Source: an uncultured Oscillospiraceae bacterium (GTDB lineage: Bacteria; Bacillota; Clostridia; Oscillospirales; Oscillospiraceae). Taken from it: 64,000 nt of DNA. The notes under the pieces are model-generated. The model worked only from the letters and a program-made list of their open reading frames with translations. It was not told the origin of the DNA and ran no database searches. Position numbers and translations under genes: made by a program. Of the stretch, positions 39,971 to 48,582 are shown piece after piece; within the stretch, counting starts at the first letter, position 1; each line of letters begins with the position of its first letter. Where the stretch lies: contig CANQSJ010000001.1 in NCBI GenBank assembly GCA_947626495.1, positions 1 through 64,000 on the forward strand, read 5' to 3'.

Positions 39971-41920
39971 TCAGTTGTTCTTCTTCTTTTGTACCACCAC
40001 GATGGCGACGGCCACCGCGGCCACCACGCACACCACCAGGATGATCACATACATGCTGATGGGGGTGTTATCGCCCGTGGCGGGCGCGCCGTTGGGATTG
40101 TGGGTGGGCGCGGGGGTCGCCGTGGGAGCCGGTGTGGCGGTGGGCGCCGCGGTTGCCGTGGGCTCCGTGGTGGGCAAAGTACCCTCCACCGTCACGCTGA
40201 ACACCACCGGATCGCCGGAGGTGAAGCTGGCCCGGAAGGCATAGCCGCCGTTCTGCCACATCTGCCAGCGGCTGCCGCCGTTGATCATAGCGGGCAGAAG
40301 GATCAGCTTGTTGCCGTCGAGCCGATAGTCCTTGTCCAGGGTGACCTCCACCCAGTTGGGCTCGCCGGTGTCCGCGTTCTTGCCGTTGCGCATCTCCAGC
40401 TTGTTGGGGGTGCGGTCCTCAAAATCAATGGTCAGCTCTCCCGCCCGGTCCCACTTCTCCGTGAAGGCGGACTCGTTGGGGTCCACAGCGGTGGGCTCCA
40501 CGGTGATGGCCACGGCCGCGTCCTTATAGCTGGAGCCGTCGGCGTCGTCCTGGAAGGAGAAGACCATGGTGTAATCGGCGGGCGCCAGGCTGTCCAGATA
40601 GTCCTTGCCGATCACGGCGGTCTTGCCGTCGTCGATGGTGAAATAGCTCTCCCCGGCGGTGAGGGCGACGCTGCCGGCCTGGTCGCTGACCAGGGAGACG
40701 GTGTCGATCTTGGCCTCGGTGAAGGACACCATCAGGGTGTCGTTGCTGCCGATCTGCCAGACGTCGATGGTCTCGCCCTCCACGAAGCCCGGGTCCTTGT
40801 CGGTCTCGGGCGCCTGCTCGACGGCCTTGTCCTTGTACTGGGCCACGGCCGTCACGTCGGCCGTCACGGTATAGGCGCTCTGGGCGTCATACAGCTGCTC
40901 GCCGATGAGCCAGCCGGAGAACTCCTTGCCCTCGGGGGCCTCAAAGGCGAAGTCGCTGAGAGCGATCTCGTTCTCTTCGGCCTTGACGGTCACCTCTGTC
41001 TTCTCCCCCTTGCCCTCGCCGGGCTCATAGGTGACGGTATAGGTGACGACCTCGGGCTCCTCGGTGGTATCCGGCTCCTCGCTGGGCTCGGAATCCTCGG
41101 TGGGGTCAGAGATCTGGGGGCCCACGCCGGGTTCGTCGACCTGAGGCTCATCCTCGACGCCGGGCTGCATCTGGGGGCCCACGCCGGGGTCGGAAACGCC
41201 GGGCTGCTGGGGGCCCACGCCGGGGTCGGACACCTTCAGCTCGGACAGAGGCATGGTGACCATGGTCAGCTGATCGGACGCGCCGCACTCCACAAGGGCA
41301 ACGGTGGCGCCGCTCTCGCCGTCCTTCAGATCCACCACGGCCAGCTCCTCGTTCAGCTCCTCATCCTCCGCCGCGTTCACGGTGAGGAACATCTTCACGC
41401 CGGCGTCGGAAACGGCCTTGGCCGCCTCGGGAGCGCCCACGGCCACCACGGGGCCGTCGCTCTCCCCGGCCAGGGCGCGGATGGTCTCCGCGTCGGTGCT
41501 GCCGTCCACGCCGATCAGGGTCAGCGTCTGCTTTTCACCGTTGGAAAGGGTGGCGCTGAGCGTCGTGCTCTCGCCCGCATACAGGACCGTATAGCTGGGC
41601 TCCGCGGCCTCCTCGGCGGTGTCGGTCATGGCCATGGTCTGGGCCGTGTCGACCGACTCGGGCTCGGCGCCCATAAAGACCACATCGTAACCGGCATGGC
41701 CCGTCTCGGACTCGCCGCCGGTCACGTCGACGATATACAGGTTCTCGCGCCCGCCCTTCAGCAGGCCGATATACTCCTCCTCCAGCCCGTCGCCGCTGAC
41801 CGCCAGAACGGAAAGGCTGTCCTCCGTCTGCTCCTCGGCAGCGCTGGCCGACAGGCCAAGGCTGGCGAACATGCACAGCAGGATGCCGATCACCACCAGC
41901 GTAATCCATGCTTTTCTCAT
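39971..41920 (-). CDS. Cell-surface protein with Pro/Gly repeats, InlB-type repeat and APATGD sorting-like C-terminus
   Basis: 649 residues with a signal peptide (LVVIGILLCMFASLGLSASAA). The N-terminal region to about 230 has no clear family. Then comes a repeat of the type DPGVGPQ, present four times, an acidic Glu/Pro/Thr linker, an InlB B-repeat-like module (YTVTYEPGEGKGEKTEV, then FSGWLIGEQ) and two more beta domains. The C-terminus is Thr/Pro-rich, then APATGD, a hydrophobic helix and QKKKNN, i.e. an LPxTG-like wall anchor with Ala-Pro for Leu-Pro. The ATG has GGAGGT 9 nt upstream. No sortase gene is in this window. Confidence 0.85.
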   Translation of the reverse strand: MRKAWITLVVIGILLCMFASLGLSASAAEEQTEDSLSVLAVSGDGLEEEYIGLLKGGRENLYIVDVTGGESETGHAGYDVVFMGAEPESVDTAQTMAMTDTAEEAAEPSYTVLYAGESTTLSATLSNGEKQTLTLIGVDGSTDAETIRALAGESDGPVVAVGAPEAAKAVSDAGVKMFLTVNAAEDEELNEELAVVDLKDGESGATVALVECGASDQLTMVTMPLSELKVSDPGVGPQQPGVSDPGVGPQMQPGVEDEPQVDEPGVGPQISDPTEDSEPSEEPDTTEEPEVVTYTVTYEPGEGKGEKTEVTVKAEENEIALSDFAFEAPEGKEFSGWLIGEQLYDAQSAYTVTADVTAVAQYKDKAVEQAPETDKDPGFVEGETIDVWQIGSNDTLMVSFTEAKIDTVSLVSDQAGSVALTAGESYFTIDDGKTAVIGKDYLDSLAPADYTMVFSFQDDADGSSYKDAAVAITVEPTAVDPNESAFTEKWDRAGELTIDFEDRTPNKLEMRNGKNADTGEPNWVEVTLDKDYRLDGNKLILLPAMINGGSRWQMWQNGGYAFRASFTSGDPVVFSVTVEGTLPTTEPTATAAPTATPAPTATPAPTHNPNGAPATGDNTPISMYVIILVVCVVAAVAVAIVVVQKKKNN

Positions 41921-41997
41921 ACAACCGTACCTCCAGATCAAGAGTCGTTCGTAATCTTTTTGTTAATAATTGTTATTTCCGATCCGATACGGTTACA

Positions 41998-42026
41998 ATT
42001 TTATCATCATTCTCTGCGATTGTCAA
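41998..42026 (-). promoter_or_regulatory. Promoter of the surface protein gene
   Basis: Minus-strand TTGACA, 17-nt spacer, TAAAAT, about 80 nt before the start codon. The leader after it is AT-rich, unlike the surroundings. Confidence 0.75.
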
Positions 42027-42054
42027 CGAGTTGTTGCGGAATATTTTCCTATTT

Positions 42055-43482
42055 TTAACCTTCCTCCCTGCAATTGCCCGCCGATACCGGCTTTTCTGCG
42101 CCGGACAGGGTGTTGACCCAGTAGCGCTTGTGCAGGAAGATGGCGCCGATGACGCACTTGATGGCCACGGTGCCGGAGCTGACGGCATACACCGCCGTGA
42201 TGCCCTGGCCCGTCCGATGGGCCAGCAGCCATGCCACGGGGATGTTCACCGCCCAGGTGAAGCAGCTGTCGTACAAAAACGTGACCACGGTCTTGCCGCC
42301 GGAGCGCATGGTGAAGTAGCTGCCGTGGCAGAAGCCGTCCAGGGGCAGCATCAACGCCATGATCAGGATCAGATCCGCCGCCACGGCCCGCACCTGGTCG
42401 GTGGTGTTGTAAAACCGGGGAAACACCCCCGAGACCGCGGCCATGGCCGTGCCGATGACCACCGAGATGCTCACGCACAGGAATATCAGCTTCCTGTCCG
42501 TGTCGATGGCCCGCTCCGTCTGGCCCGCCCCCAGCTCCTGGCCCACGATGATGCCGATGGTGTTGCCCACGCTGAAGGCAATGGCGGTGCACAGGTCGAA
42601 GAACACGTTGGCGATATTGAGGGCCGCCATGACGGCGATGCCTCTCGTGGAGTAGATCTGGGTCAGCACCGCCGTGCCCACGCACCAGAATATCTCGTTG
42701 GCCATCAGGGGCATACTGCGCAGGAACATCTCCCGCAGCAGCCTCCGGGGCATGGGGAAGCCCTCCATCACCCGCCGGGTGAACAGCACCTCGTCCTTGT
42801 TCCGGTGGCTCCAGATCACACAGATGCTCAGCTCCACGAATCGGGCGATCACAGTGGCCAGGGCCGCGCCCCGCACCCCCATGGCCGGCGCGCCCAGGTG
42901 GCCGAAGATCAGCACCCAGTTCAGCACCAGATTCGTCCCCACCGCCGACCAGGACGCCACCATGGGCACGGTGGCATGGCCCTCCTCCCGGAGCGTAGAG
43001 GCGTACACCATGGACACCGCGTAGGGCAGCAGCCCCCACAGCATGATCCGCAGGTATCCCATGGCGTAGCCCTCCACCAGGGCGCTCTCCTCCGGGGTGC
43101 CGGTGATGTACAGGCCGATGACCTGCCGGCCCCATAGACCGATGAACCCCATGGCCAGCAGACACATCAGCAGGCAGGTAGCCATCTTATAGCGATAGGC
43201 CGCCTTGAAGCTCCGCTCGTCCCTCGCCCCCCAGAACTGGGCGCAGAAGATCCCCGGCCCGGAGACCGTGCCGAAGACCACCAGGTTGAAGATGAAAAAC
43301 AGCTGCCCCACCACGGCCACGCCGCTCATGGAGGCGGTGCCGGTCTGGCCCACCATCATGTTGTCCAGCAGGTTGACGAAGTTGGTCACCACGTTCTGGA
43401 GCATGATGGGCAGCGCCACCGACAGCGCCCGCCGGTAAAACGCCCTGTCGCCTATGAACTTGTGAATGCCCGTCGCGTTCAT
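42055..43482 (-). CDS. MATE family multidrug/cation exporter
   Basis: 475 residues with twelve predicted membrane helices. Typical MATE stretches: RRALSVALPIMLQNVVTNFVNLLDNMMVG, the internal repeat MPLMANEIFWCVGTAVLTQIYS, and ANVFFDLCTAIAFSVGNTIGIIVGQELGAG. It exports organic cations or drugs using a sodium or proton gradient. The ATG at 43482 is the first in the conserved region. It has a near-perfect promoter, suggesting steady expression. Confidence 0.93.
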   Translation of the reverse strand: MNATGIHKFIGDRAFYRRALSVALPIMLQNVVTNFVNLLDNMMVGQTGTASMSGVAVVGQLFFIFNLVVFGTVSGPGIFCAQFWGARDERSFKAAYRYKMATCLLMCLLAMGFIGLWGRQVIGLYITGTPEESALVEGYAMGYLRIMLWGLLPYAVSMVYASTLREEGHATVPMVASWSAVGTNLVLNWVLIFGHLGAPAMGVRGAALATVIARFVELSICVIWSHRNKDEVLFTRRVMEGFPMPRRLLREMFLRSMPLMANEIFWCVGTAVLTQIYSTRGIAVMAALNIANVFFDLCTAIAFSVGNTIGIIVGQELGAGQTERAIDTDRKLIFLCVSISVVIGTAMAAVSGVFPRFYNTTDQVRAVAADLILIMALMLPLDGFCHGSYFTMRSGGKTVVTFLYDSCFTWAVNIPVAWLLAHRTGQGITAVYAVSSGTVAIKCVIGAIFLHKRYWVNTLSGAEKPVSAGNCREEG

Positions 43483-43513
43483 CCTTCTCCGCCTTTCACA
43501 AGCGCTGGCAGTC

Positions 43514-43542
43514 ATTATACCCAAAGGGCGGACCGTTGTCAA
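43514..43542 (-). promoter_or_regulatory. Consensus promoter of the MATE gene
   Basis: Minus-strand TTGACA, 17-nt spacer, TATAAT: a full consensus sigma-A promoter 31 nt before the MATE start. Confidence 0.85.
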
Positions 43543-43586
43543 TTTGTTGGAAAAAGCCGGTTTCTGTTTCAATTCCCCAAAGGCTG

Positions 43587-43595
43587 TGGTATACT
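43587..43595 (+). promoter_or_regulatory. Extended -10 promoter of the secreted M3 peptidase gene
   Basis: TGGTATACT (TGn plus a near-consensus -10), 56 nt before the start codon, divergent from the MATE promoter. Confidence 0.6.
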
Positions 43596-43651
43596 ATATA
43601 ACACTTCCTAACACTTCCGCGAAGTCCCGGACAGGAAAGAGAGGTAATCCC

Positions 43652-45394
43652 ATGCGCAATATCCTATCCCTGATCTTGGCTGTCATCATGGCCCTTTCCG
43701 CCGGCACCGCCGGCGTCTCCGACATCGCCCCAGTCAGCGAAACCGCCTCTCTGGCCGGCGTCAACTGGTCGGATCTGGAATATGAGCACATCGATCCGGC
43801 GGCGTTTTACGAGCAGGTGGACCGGCTCAACACCCTGGCGGAGGAGGACGACGCCGACGCTGTTTTGACGCTGTTCGACGACCTTTACGCCCAGGTGATG
43901 CGCATGAGCACCATGGACAGCATATCCTACATCAAGTACTCCGCCGCCGTGACGGACGAGTACTGGACGCAGGAGAATCTCTACAACGACGAGATGCTCA
44001 CCGAGGCGGCGGACGCTTTCTGCCAGGCGGCCTACGGCGTGCTCCAGGGTCCCTGCGCCGACGCGCTCGCGGAGCATGTGGGCGCTGACGCGGCGGAATA
44101 CTACGCCGAATATGAGCCCCTCACCGACCGGGAGAGCGAGCTGCTGGTCCAGGAGAGCGATCTGGTGGACCAGTACTTCGAGGCCATGGCCGCCGAGGAC
44201 GAGGTGGAGTATGAATACGACGGCCGCACCTGGACCTTCGAGATGATCAACGGCTCCGCCGGCGACGCCCTTTCCGCCGTCGACTTCGAGGGCTATAGGG
44301 AGGTCTATTTCGGCCTGCAGAAGGCTCTGAACGACCAGGTGGGCCCCATTTTCACCCAGCTGGTGGCCATCCGGGACGAGATCGCCGACATCCGGAACTA
44401 TGACAGCTATGCCGACCTCGCCTATGAACAGGATTTCGGCCGGGACTATACCTGCGAGGAGGCCCAGGTCTTCTGCGACGCGGTGAAGGAGGTCGCCCCC
44501 TACTATTACGCCTTCCTCTATTACAGCGACCTGTGGTACGACCGCGACGTCATCGAGCCCGTGATGGACGCGGAGGAGCTGCTGGACACCTTCGGCCGGT
44601 TCGCCGCCCAGCTGGACGAGATAACCGTGGAGCCGCTGGAATACATGATCGACCACGGGATGTACGACATCGCTGCCGGCGACGACCGGATGGTGGGCGC
44701 CTATACCATGAACATCTCCGAGCTGGGCAGCCCGTTCCTGTTTATGGGGCTGGACGGCACCTACTACGACATGAGCTCTCTGAGCCACGAGTTCGGCCAT
44801 TTCATCAACGGCTACTACAGCCCCTCCCCCGATCCGATGACCGCCTCCAGCAACTACGATCTGAGCGAGATCCACTCCACCGGTCTGGAGACTCTGTTCA
44901 CCGCCTATTATGACCAGATCTACACCGAGGGCGCCGACATCGCCAAATTCTGCGTTCTGGGCGAGATGGTGGAGTCGGTGATCGACGGCTGCATCCATGA
45001 CGAGTTCCAGCGGCGCATCTATGACCAGCCGGATATGACCCTGGACGAGATCAACCGGCTGTACGCCTCCATCTGCGTCGAGTACGGCCAGTACGAGCTG
45101 ACGGAAGAGGACTACACCTGGATGTACATCAACCACGACTTCGAGAGGCCGATGTATTACATCAGCTATGCCGCCGCCGCCATGGCCACCATCCAGATCT
45201 GGAACATTGCCCAGGAGGACTTCCAGGCCGGCGTGGACACCTGGAAGGCCATTCTGGAGGCCGGCTCCTACGAGGACGGCTACATGACCGTGCTGCCCGC
45301 CTGCGGACTGCGGCTGTTCACCGAGGAAGGCGCCGTGGAGGAGGTGCTGGAGCCGCTGATGGACGAGATGCTCCGGCTGGATGCCGCCAGCTGA
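43652..45394 (+). CDS. Secreted M3 family oligoendopeptidase-like metallopeptidase
   Basis: 580 residues. The N-terminal segment (MRNILSLILAVIMALSAGTAG) is a signal peptide with no lipobox Cys, so the enzyme is probably exported; typical PepF oligopeptidases are cytosolic. The zinc motif is SLSHEFGHFINGYY (HExxH with Phe), followed by the third ligand Glu in SEIHSTGLETLF and the M3 substrate region FERPMYYISYAAAAMA. The ATG at 43652 has GAGAGGTAAT upstream. It is divergent from the MATE gene. Confidence 0.9.
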   Translation: MRNILSLILAVIMALSAGTAGVSDIAPVSETASLAGVNWSDLEYEHIDPAAFYEQVDRLNTLAEEDDADAVLTLFDDLYAQVMRMSTMDSISYIKYSAAVTDEYWTQENLYNDEMLTEAADAFCQAAYGVLQGPCADALAEHVGADAAEYYAEYEPLTDRESELLVQESDLVDQYFEAMAAEDEVEYEYDGRTWTFEMINGSAGDALSAVDFEGYREVYFGLQKALNDQVGPIFTQLVAIRDEIADIRNYDSYADLAYEQDFGRDYTCEEAQVFCDAVKEVAPYYYAFLYYSDLWYDRDVIEPVMDAEELLDTFGRFAAQLDEITVEPLEYMIDHGMYDIAAGDDRMVGAYTMNISELGSPFLFMGLDGTYYDMSSLSHEFGHFINGYYSPSPDPMTASSNYDLSEIHSTGLETLFTAYYDQIYTEGADIAKFCVLGEMVESVIDGCIHDEFQRRIYDQPDMTLDEINRLYASICVEYGQYELTEEDYTWMYINHDFERPMYYISYAAAAMATIQIWNIAQEDFQAGVDTWKAILEAGSYEDGYMTVLPACGLRLFTEEGAVEEVLEPLMDEMLRLDAAS

Positions 45395-45415
45395 GCAAAG
45401 CTCTTATCTGTGCAG

Positions 45416-45447
45416 CGAAAGGGGACCCGCGAGCGGGTCCCCTTTCG
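45416..45447 (+). terminator. Hairpin between convergent peptidase and pgsA genes
   Basis: Perfect 14-bp stem CGAAAGGGGACCCG / CGGGTCCCCTTTCG with a 4-nt loop. Tails are short on both strands, but its place between two convergent stops fits a bidirectional terminator. Confidence 0.7.
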
Positions 45448-45468
45448 TCGTGCAAAACGGATCGTATG

Positions 45469-46011
45469 TCAGTCGGCGTCCTTTAAGACATCGGCATTTT
45501 GGATCAGGTATATGGCCCCGGAGATCACCGTCAGCAGCGCGCACACCCACATCAGGGCGTTGGCCAGGCCCTCCAGGAAGCCGGCGTCCAGCGCCCGCAG
45601 GACCAGGATCGCCACCAGGGACAGGTCCTGCACCAGGGTCTTCAGCTTGCCCCAGATGTTGGCGGCCACCACCCTGCCCTGCTCGGCGGCGGACAGGCGG
45701 ATCCCGCTGACGAGAAACTCCCGGAACAGGATGATCACCACCGCCACGGTGGGGATCAGCCGCTCGGGGATCAGCACGATCATCACCGAGTAGTTGAGGA
45801 TCTTGTCCGCCAGGGGGTCCATGAACTTGCCGAAGTTGGTCACCAGGTTCCGGCTGCGGGCGATGCGGCCGTCGGCCATATCTGTCAGGGACGCGGCGAT
45901 GAACAGCAGCGCCGCCAGCCAGGCCCACAGGGCCCCGTCCAGCAGCAAAAACACCACCATCAGCGCCGTCATCACGATCCGGGCAATGGTCAGCTTATTG
46001 GGCAAATTCAT
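45469..46011 (-). CDS. pgsA: CDP-diacylglycerol-glycerol-3-phosphate 3-phosphatidyltransferase
   Basis: Makes phosphatidylglycerol phosphate, the first step to phosphatidylglycerol and cardiolipin. 180 residues with about four to five membrane helices and the CDP-alcohol phosphotransferase motif in DMADGRIARSRN followed by GKFMDPLADK. It starts MNLPNKLTIARIV, typical of PgsA. The ATG at 46011 has a GGGGGAG site. It is a single gene facing the peptidase and divergent from gluQ. Confidence 0.95.
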   Translation of the reverse strand: MNLPNKLTIARIVMTALMVVFLLLDGALWAWLAALLFIAASLTDMADGRIARSRNLVTNFGKFMDPLADKILNYSVMIVLIPERLIPTVAVVIILFREFLVSGIRLSAAEQGRVVAANIWGKLKTLVQDLSLVAILVLRALDAGFLEGLANALMWVCALLTVISGAIYLIQNADVLKDAD

Positions 46012-46093
46012 ATCCGCGCTCCCCCTTGCAGTTTCTGGGCATATTGTAGTAAAACCGGGCCCCGCTGTCAAGAGGCAAGCGGCCCGGTCCGTC

Positions 46094-46121
46094 TTTACAA
46101 ACGGCGGTTTTCCGCTATAAT
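46094..46121 (+). promoter_or_regulatory. Promoter placed directly in front of the gluQ start codon
   Basis: TTTACA at 46094-46099, 16-nt spacer, TATAAT at 46116-46121. The ATG at 46128 is 7 nt downstream of the -10 box, where transcription should begin. Confidence 0.75.
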
Positions 46122-46127
46122 GGAGCT

Positions 46128-47072
46128 ATGGAAACGACGATCAAAGGGCGCTTCGCCCCCAGCCCCTCCGGGTATATGCACCTGGGCAACCTGCTGGCCA
46201 TGCTTCTGGCATGGCTGGACTGCCGCGCCCTGGGCGGGCGGATGGTCTTCCGGATGGAGGACCTGGACCCGGTCCGTACGAAGGAGGAATACGCCCGGGC
46301 TCTGGCCGCCGATCTTGCGTGGCTGGGCCTGGACTGGGACGAGGGCTATCCGGACCCCGCCTACCGGCAGGCAAACCGCACGGCCCTCTATGAGGACGCC
46401 TTTCACACTCTGGAGGGGATGGGGCTGGTATATCCCTGCTGGTGCAGCCGCGCCCAGCGGCTGGCGGCCGCCTCCGCGCCCCACCCCGGCGAGGCCGTCC
46501 ACGATCCGGGCTGCCGGTGCGCCCACCTCACCGCCGCCCAGCGGGCCGAGCGGATGGCCTCCGGCCGTCCCCCCGCCTGGAAGGTGCGGGTGCCGGACGA
46601 GACCGTCACGGTGGCGGACGGCCACTACGGCCCTTATGCCCAGAACCTGGCCCGGGAGGGCGGCGACTTCATCATCCGCCGGGCGGACGGGGTATACGCC
46701 TACCAGCTGGCGGTGAGCGTGGACGATATGCGCATGGGCGTGACCCGGGTGGTCCGGGGCCGTGACCTGCTCTCCTCTGCGCCACGGCAGGCCTGGCTCA
46801 TCCGCACTCTGGGGGGTGTGCCCCCCACCTACTGCCACCTGCCCCTGCTCACCGGCATGGAGGGCAAGCTCTCCAAGCGGCTGGGCAGTCTCAGCACCCA
46901 GCTACTCCGGCTGGATACCACCGCCGAGGCGCTGACCGGGAAGCTGGCCTGGCTGGTGGGCCTCCTCCCCGCCCCGGAGCCCATCGCAGCCCAGGAGCTG
47001 GTGGAGCTCTTCTCCTGGGACAAGGTCCCCCGGGAGGACATCCCCGTAAACGAGGCGGCCGCCGGTCTCTGA
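46128..47072 (+). CDS. gluQ: Glutamyl-Q tRNA(Asp) synthetase
   Basis: 314-residue GluRS paralogue lacking the anticodon-binding domain; it attaches glutamate to queuosine-34 of tRNA-Asp. Motifs: GRFAPSPSGYMHLGN (HIGH-like), RMEDLDPVRTK, a zinc site with CWCSRAQ and DPGCRCAHL, and GMEGKLSKRLGS (KMSKS-like). The ATG at 46128 is supported by the immediate start of the conserved core. The promoter lies so close that the mRNA may have almost no leader. Confidence 0.95.
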   Translation: METTIKGRFAPSPSGYMHLGNLLAMLLAWLDCRALGGRMVFRMEDLDPVRTKEEYARALAADLAWLGLDWDEGYPDPAYRQANRTALYEDAFHTLEGMGLVYPCWCSRAQRLAAASAPHPGEAVHDPGCRCAHLTAAQRAERMASGRPPAWKVRVPDETVTVADGHYGPYAQNLAREGGDFIIRRADGVYAYQLAVSVDDMRMGVTRVVRGRDLLSSAPRQAWLIRTLGGVPPTYCHLPLLTGMEGKLSKRLGSLSTQLLRLDTTAEALTGKLAWLVGLLPAPEPIAAQELVELFSWDKVPREDIPVNEAAAGL

Positions 47073-47130
47073 GCCGGCGGTCGCTCCTTATTAAAAATGT
47101 TCCCGGGTTATGGAAAAATCCCCCTGGGTG

Positions 47131-47139
47131 TGCTACAAT
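47131..47139 (+). promoter_or_regulatory. Extended -10 promoter of galactokinase
   Basis: TGCTACAAT, 100 nt before the preferred start codon. The leader between is GC-rich, with no riboswitch pattern that I recognise. Confidence 0.5.
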
Positions 47140-47238
47140 GGTGCACACGGGAGCATGTCTCCCGGAGGATCCCTGACGGGCGGGAGGGCCGGCGGCCTTT
47201 CCATCCGGGCAGATCCCAGCAGAAAAGGAGTGGTCGAT

Positions 47239-48516
47239 ATGGTGCAGACTCTTTCCCGGCGGCTGGCGTCGGGAGCATTGGACGACGGGCTTACCCGTCT
47301 GTACGGTCCGGCGCGGCTGGAGGCGGCACGGGCCCGGTACGAACACGTGCTGGAGGGCTTTGAACGCACCTTCGCAAGCGCGGCCGACGCCTTCTTCACC
47401 GCCCCCGGGCGCACGGAGCTGGGCGGCAATCACACCGACCATCAGCACGGCCGGGTCCTGGCCGCCGCGGTGGATCTGGACATCCTGGCCGCCGTGCGCC
47501 GGACCGACAGCGGCGTGCTGCGGGTCCAGTCGGAGGGCTATCCCGCCGTGACGGTGGATCTGGCGGACCTGGCCGTCCGGGAGGAAGAGCGCAACACCAC
47601 CGCCGCCCTGATCCGGGGCGTGGCCGCCCGGTTCCAGGCTCTGGGCTGCCGGTTCGACGGGGCGGGCTTTGACGCGTACGTGGTGTCCGACGTGCCCGGC
47701 GGCAGCGGGCTCAGCTCCTCCGCCGCCTTCGAGGTGCTCATGGGCAACATCGTGAACGACCTGTTTTACGGCGGGCAGTGCTCCCCTGTCCAGCTGGCCC
47801 AGATCGGCCAGTGGGCGGAGAACGAGTATTTCGGCAAGCCCTGCGGGCTTATGGACCAGACCGCCAGCGCCGTGGGCGGCGTGGTGGCCATTGACTTTCT
47901 GGACCCGGCCCATCCGGTGGTGGACGCCATCGAGCTGGACCTGGAGAAGACGGGCTATGCCCTGTGCATTCTGAACTCCGGCGCGGGCCACGGGGATCTG
48001 ACGGCGGAGTACGCCGCCATCACCGACGAGCTGCGCACGGTCAGCGGCTATTTCGGCAAAAAAGTGCTCCGGGAGGTGGTCCCGGCGGAATTCACCCCCG
48101 CCATCCCGGCGCTGCGGGCCCTGGCCGGGGACCGGGCGGTGCTGCGGTCCATGCACTACTTCGACGAGAACGACCGGGCGGGCGCCCAGGCGGACGCCCT
48201 GCGGGCCGGGGATTTTGAGACCTTCCTGGGCCTGGTGGCCGCCTCCGGCCTCTCCTCGGCCATGTATCTGCAAAATGTGGTGCCTACGGGCCAGACCGCG
48301 GACCAGGCGCTGATGCTCACCATCGCCCTGGCGCGGCACATTCTGAACGGCCGGGGCGCGGTCCGCGTCCACGGCGGCGGCTTCGGCGGCACGGCCCAGG
48401 CCTTCGTCCCCCGGGATATGCTGGCAGACTTCCGGGCCGGCGTGGAGGCGGTGCTGGGCGCCGGCGCCTGCCACGTGGTCTCCGTCCGCCCCGTGGGCGG
48501 CGCCAAGCTGGCCTGA
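47239..48516 (+). CDS. galK: Galactokinase (GHMP kinase family)
   Basis: Phosphorylates galactose to galactose-1-phosphate (Leloir pathway). The 425 residues have the galactokinase signature APGRTELGGNHTDHQHGRVLA, the GHMP ATP motif VPGGSGLSSSAAFE and the C-terminal VHGGGFGGTAQAFV. The signature Glu-Leu-Gly-Gly-Asn-His differs slightly from the usual Asn-Leu-Ile-Gly-Glu-His, as seen in the longer clostridial subtype. The ATG at 47239 follows AAAAGGAG; an in-frame ATG at 47155 lacks support. No other gal genes are in the window. Confidence 0.9.
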   Translation: MVQTLSRRLASGALDDGLTRLYGPARLEAARARYEHVLEGFERTFASAADAFFTAPGRTELGGNHTDHQHGRVLAAAVDLDILAAVRRTDSGVLRVQSEGYPAVTVDLADLAVREEERNTTAALIRGVAARFQALGCRFDGAGFDAYVVSDVPGGSGLSSSAAFEVLMGNIVNDLFYGGQCSPVQLAQIGQWAENEYFGKPCGLMDQTASAVGGVVAIDFLDPAHPVVDAIELDLEKTGYALCILNSGAGHGDLTAEYAAITDELRTVSGYFGKKVLREVVPAEFTPAIPALRALAGDRAVLRSMHYFDENDRAGAQADALRAGDFETFLGLVAASGLSSAMYLQNVVPTGQTADQALMLTIALARHILNGRGAVRVHGGGFGGTAQAFVPRDMLADFRAGVEAVLGAGACHVVSVRPVGGAKLA

Positions 48517-48535
48517 CCGACTCTTTCCAGAAAAA

Positions 48536-48572
48536 AAGCGTTCCGGGATCTCTCCCGGAACGCTTCTGTTTT
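48536..48572 (+). terminator. Bidirectional terminator between galactokinase and metQ
   Basis: Perfect 13-bp stem AAGCGTTCCGGGA / TCCCGGAACGCTT with a TCTC loop. Plus-strand tail CTGTTTT; minus-strand tail CTTTTTTTC. It serves both convergent genes. Confidence 0.88.
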
Positions 48573-48582
48573 ATGGGGATTC

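Noticed and set aside
47155-47238. An upstream ATG that would lengthen galactokinase by 28 residues
   Set aside because: The extra residues (Gly/Arg-rich) are unlike the family start, and the Shine-Dalgarno AAAAGGAG points to the ATG at 47239.
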